From the NCBI GenBank assembly GCA_027579435.1, contig JANBPK010000704.1, forward strand, positions 186,001 to 250,000: a stretch of 64,000 bases of DNA, written 5' to 3'. The notes beneath the pieces are model-generated. The model saw only the letters and a list, made by a program, of their open reading frames with translations. It was not told the origin of the DNA and did not search any database. This stretch comes from Candolleomyces eurysporus (lineage: Eukaryota; Basidiomycota; Agaricomycetes; Agaricales; Psathyrellaceae). Position 1 is the stretch's first letter; each line of letters opens with the position of its first letter. Shown one piece after another: positions 60,553-64,000 of this stretch. A program made the translations under genes and the position numbers.

Positions 60553-62517
60553 ATGATGCTTCGACTTCTCTCACCTCGTCTTGCTTCTCGACCACTCCAG
60601 NCTTCTCTTTCACAGCGATGGCAGCTGTCAGCATTCGGTGGATTGTGGGAGCAACAACGGTTTTATGAAACTGGTCCTCGAAACCCTCCTGCTTTACCCT
60701 ATGGTCCGGGTATCTCACCGCCTCTCAAAGGCGTCAAGATACTTGATTTGACGCGTGTTCTGGCCGGTCCGACCGCGACCATGCTACTGGCAGACCTGGG
60801 AGCGGATGTGATCAAGGTTGAGGAAGTGTCGCGAGGTGACGATACCCGTGCGTTCAACCCAGCCTCTGCACAGCACCGTTCTTGNGCTGACTTAGCTCTT
60901 CCAATANAGGTTCGTGGCTTCCTCCTGTTGCCCCAACAATACCCACGGCTCCCAAAGAAGCTTCCCACTTGCCTCCTGAATCCGCATATTTTCTTGCCGT
61001 CAATNGAAACAAGCGATCTATAACCGTCAACTTCAAAACTCCTGAAGGGCTCGAGATCCTGCANAGACTAATCAAAAATTCGGACGTTCTGGTCGAGAAC
61101 TTCATCTCTGGAAAGCTGGCCTCGATGGGCCTGGGTTATGAAGANTGCAAGAAACTTAACCCAAAGCTAATNTACGCCTCGATCACCGGTATGTTTCCGC
61201 TGCATATGCTTTTCATGGCGTGTCTTTTCACTTAACGTCATGCTTACCGTCATGTTTTATATTCAAACCTCGATCAGGGTACGGCCAGACCGGGCCCTTC
61301 AAGTCGGCCGCAGGCTATGATGTTGTAATAGAAGGGGAAGCTGGCTTGATGCACATGTCAGTTGACTCACTGCTCCTGGAACCGAGTCTATTGGTACTAA
61401 CACCCTCCGTGTGTAGCACGGGAGAACCAGGTGGTTCTCCTTGCAAGGTCGGAGTTGCTGCGACCGATATTGCTACAGGTCTTTATGCACATGGAGCTAT
61501 CATGGCAGCGCTTATCTCGAGACAACAAACTGGGAGAGGTGTATGGATCGATTGCAACCTATTCGAAACACAGGTAAGTGAAAGCAGCGGATCGGACCTA
61601 CACATTGCTATAATCTCTTTGCTTCCGGATAATTAATCCAGTCACCGATAGATCGCAGGGTTAGCCAATATAGCTTCCAATTACCTCATTGCAGGCCAGG
61701 AGGCTTCTCGACATGGAACTGCTCACCCTTCCATAGTCCCGTACCAAGTGTTCCCATGTAAAGACGGTTTTATTATGATTGGCGCGGGGAACAACAAGCA
61801 GGTATGTGTTTCTGTTTGGGCATCTGACAGTATGGAGTGACCAATGTGCTTTGCCAGTTCAAATCATTTGCCGAGAAGGTACTAGAAAAGCCTGAACTGG
61901 TGAACGACCCAAAGTTCTCGACCAACGATGCGCGAGTCGCAAATCGGACGGAACTTGTCGATAGCATCAACGAGGCCTTGATGAAGCACGACAGGGAGTA
62001 CTGGCTGGAGCGCTTAACAGGACTCGGGTGCGTCGAGGCAGACATGATTTTTCCGCGATGCTAAAATTACCTTGTTACAGAGTGCCGTTTGGACCTATTA
62101 ACAATATCCAGCAGACGTTTGAGCATCCGCAGGTGAGTGCGCTTTTCAATGCAGCGAGGGTTCTAAAGCTGACGAGCATGCCACCACGATAAGGCTGTCG
62201 CGAGGCGTGTCACGGTCGAAGTGGAGGTAAGTGGCGAGTTCTGGACACTGGTCGATGCAGGCTGACGCGCTGAGGGGCCTTTGCCGCTTGCAGCACCCCA
62301 GATCGGGAAAGATCAAGCTAGTTGCTCCAGCTGTGACATACGACGGGCNAAAAAATGCCAGTGCGGCGACCACCGCCTTGGCTTTCGGAGCACACGAAGG
62401 AGGTATGTGTGTCAGAAGGAAAATTGAACTCGGGGCTGAACGAATTGGCAGGTTCTGGAGGAGCTCGGCTACACAGAAAGCGAGATAGCAGACTTGCGGG
62501 GAAGATTAATTATTTAA
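60553..62517 (+). CDS. family III CoA-transferase (CaiB/BaiF, SUGCT-like), mitochondrial
   Basis: Start ATG 60553-60555, stop TAA 62515-62517; about nine exons. The first ~35 residues ([16 protein letters not shown]...[11 protein letters not shown]) are a mitochondrial presequence. Then come [40 protein letters not shown] and [104 protein letters not shown] with [59 protein letters not shown] and [16 protein letters not shown]. The Asp of AATDIATG is the probable acyl-CoA carrier. The order and spacing match mammalian SUGCT, which moves CoA from succinyl-CoA to glutarate, hydroxymethylglutarate and also itaconate. Substrate here is inferred from family only. Confidence 0.9.
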
Positions 62518-62534
62518 TATTTAGTCACATGAAA

Positions 62535-62542
62535 TGACGTCA
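62535..62542. promoter_or_regulatory. CRE-like TGACGTCA site upstream of YPD1
   Basis: Perfect 8 bp palindrome TGACGTCA, 142 bp before the YPD1 start and 18 bp after the CoA-transferase stop. It is the consensus for ATF/CREB-type bZIP factors (Atf1 in fungi). Functional use is inferred. Confidence 0.35.
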
Positions 62543-62683
62543 GACCTTCCGAATAAGGGGTAACAGTTACGAAAGCGGAATTGTCACGGACAGAAAGTGG
62601 AAGTGAGGGGAAATGGCCCATTTTGATAATCAGAGCAGCAATCAGCGCCTTTAAACTCTCTCACTGCTCTAACTGCACTGGCA

Positions 62684-63540
62684 ATGCCTGCTACCGAGCA
62701 CGCCCCACCTCCCATTGCCCTCCACAGAAACGACAGGTCTTCCTCCATGCCTCCTCGTTCGCCGACCTACCCAACGACCCCCCGGGCGGTTGATGCCAAA
62801 CCTATCGTTAGCCATCAAGCTACACCTCCGTCGCCCCCAAAATCTGTTCCCGCTCAAGAGCCACCCAAGTCTTCACATTCACCGTCACGGAGTAGTCCTG
62901 AGAGCGAACAGCCGCCAACAGTGAGCTCCGTTCTCTCCATCTCACGGTGGGGTGCTGTCGATACCGAGCATTTCGCGCCTCCTGTGTCTCTCCAACTGTG
63001 CGCACTTGCTCATGACCCATGCAGGTAGATGTGGAGGAAGACCCTATCGACATGGATACTTTCCAACAAATCCTAGACTTGGACGACGAAGATGATGACG
63101 AAGATGAGAAGTTCTCGAAAGGAATGGTGGAGGCGTACTTTAAGCAAGCAGAGAAGACCTTTGTAGAGCTTGATGAAGCCTTGTGAGTTCCTCTGCCTCT
63201 GCCTGCTGTCTATCGACGGCACGGCCTCGTGCTATTAGTCTTATTGATGATGGATGCATTTGCTGTCATGAATGGTAGAGAGCAGAGCGATTTGGCGAAG
63301 TTGTCTGACTTGGGTCACTTTTTCAAAGGCTCATCCGCTGCTCTCGGAGTTTTTCGTGTACAAGCTGAATGCGAGAAGATTCAGAATCTCGGCAAATTGG
63401 CCCACCATAACGAGAAAAAGGACGAAGTTGAAGACATTACCGAGGAAGTTGCTTTGGAGAAGATCCGGAAGTCTTTGGCCACAGTCAAAGTGGAATACGA
63501 TATAGCCGAAAAGTGGCTGCGAAAGCACTACGATAGTTAA
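62684..63540 (+). CDS. YPD1: Ypd1-like histidine-containing phosphotransfer protein
   Basis: Start ATG 62684 (MPATEHAPPPIALHRND), stop TAA 63538-63540; three exons. The N-terminal ~80 residues are Pro/Ser-rich and disordered, longer than in yeast Ypd1. The HPt domain follows: VEAYFKQAEKTFVELDEAL, spliced to EQSDLAKLSDLGHFFKGSSA and ALGVFRVQAECEKIQNLGKL. The phosphorylated His is in LGHFFKGSSAALG (codon 63316-63318). The last helix is VEYDIAEKWLRKHYDS. Ypd1 relays phosphate from a hybrid histidine kinase to the response regulators Ssk1 and Skn7, feeding the HOG MAPK pathway. Cytosolic and nuclear. A CRE-like site sits 142 bp upstream. Confidence 0.87.
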
Positions 63541-64000
63541 ATGGTTATGACTTATGCCGGACCAGGGTCGGGCGTGTAGGATTTTCTCGAATGGAGGTGG
63601 GACGGGTTACTTTCAGTGATGTGTAATCGACTGGACATCTTCTCCGTTTGCAGTGCCGAAGGACTTGGACATTGGACTAGGAAAACGACACACGGAGCAG
63701 CTGAAGTCTGCCGACTGCCGAAACCCGGTGATACCCTCGAGAAGAGTTTGAAGGACAAACGATTGCTGGTCCGCCCCTCCTCATGTTCTTTTCCCCCTTT
63801 AAACCTCTACCTCTGTTGATTTGTATCATCCCCAGCACTTGTATTATATTCTTCCATCATCGTTTACTGAGCTTTTGGTGTTACCTCTGTCATGAAGAAG
63901 TTGGATTATTACAGCATGATGACGTCAGGGAACAGTAATGTCGCATGATCTGATTCTTACATAACACGGTCACATGACACTAATGAGGCGCGCGCGAGGT
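63541..64000. other. 3' flank of YPD1
   Basis: No gene recognised. A second perfect CRE-like TGACGTCA lies at 63920-63927. Several short copies of CATGA/TCATG follow (CATGATCTG, CACATGACA), which would suit a promoter of a gene beyond the window. Confidence 0.4.

Overview
The window is nuclear DNA of a filamentous basidiomycete, most likely an agaricomycete mushroom. The evidence is dense genes on both strands, many introns of about 45-70 bp (GT...AG with CTNAN branch sites), near-balanced base composition, and gene families typical of that group: Zn(II)2Cys6 regulators, a fungal CHFR-like RING ligase, an Hva1/TUDOR mini-protein, a DUF6534-type seven-helix protein and a DUF2235 protein. Gene ends are defined here by splicing exons together by eye. 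Many single N's and a few homopolymer length errors break reading frames, so this is a draft assembly.

Layout. 0-5 kb: 5' end of a mitochondrial D-lactate dehydrogenase (minus), mitoribosomal mS41 (plus), an atypical C2H2 zinc-finger protein (minus) and the FHA protein SNIP1/Pml1 (minus). 5-9 kb: poorly resolved, with one probable unknown minus-strand gene. 9.3-15 kb: a Zn2Cys6 transcription factor and a CHFR-like E3 ligase (both plus). 16.7-25 kb: Kelch/BTB protein (minus) head-to-head with pyridoxamine-phosphate oxidase, a small mitochondrial membrane protein, a long disordered protein with a CENP-A-chaperone-like (Scm3) motif, and an Hva1/TUDOR mini-protein (minus). 25.8-37 kb: DEAH helicase Dhr1/Ecm16 (DHX37) convergent with the R-loop/termination helicase Sen1. 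37.3-42.5 kb: an acidic disordered protein and a DUF2235 hydrolase-like protein. 42.5-47 kb: gene-poor accessory DNA with a 1.7 kb CpG-depleted element bounded by long diverged inverted repeats. 47-55 kb: MFS transporter, citramalyl-CoA lyase-like protein (CLYBL) and spliceosomal helicase Prp2/DHX16. 55-64 kb: DUF6534 seven-helix protein, SDR oxidoreductase, a possible very small protein, family III CoA-transferase (SUGCT-like) and the phosphorelay protein Ypd1.

How the genes fit together. Most are unrelated housekeeping genes. Two themes stand out. First, RNA-processing factors are frequent (SNIP1/Pml1, Dhr1, Sen1, Prp2). Second, an MFS transporter next to a CLYBL-like lyase, with a SUGCT-like CoA-transferase 9.5 kb away, gives two of the three enzymes of the itaconyl-CoA/citramalyl-CoA route; this is an inference from family membership. 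I found no rRNA, tRNA or CRISPR. The least explained stretches are the inverted-repeat element at 44.76-46.50 kb and the probable unknown gene at 6.3-7.1 kb.
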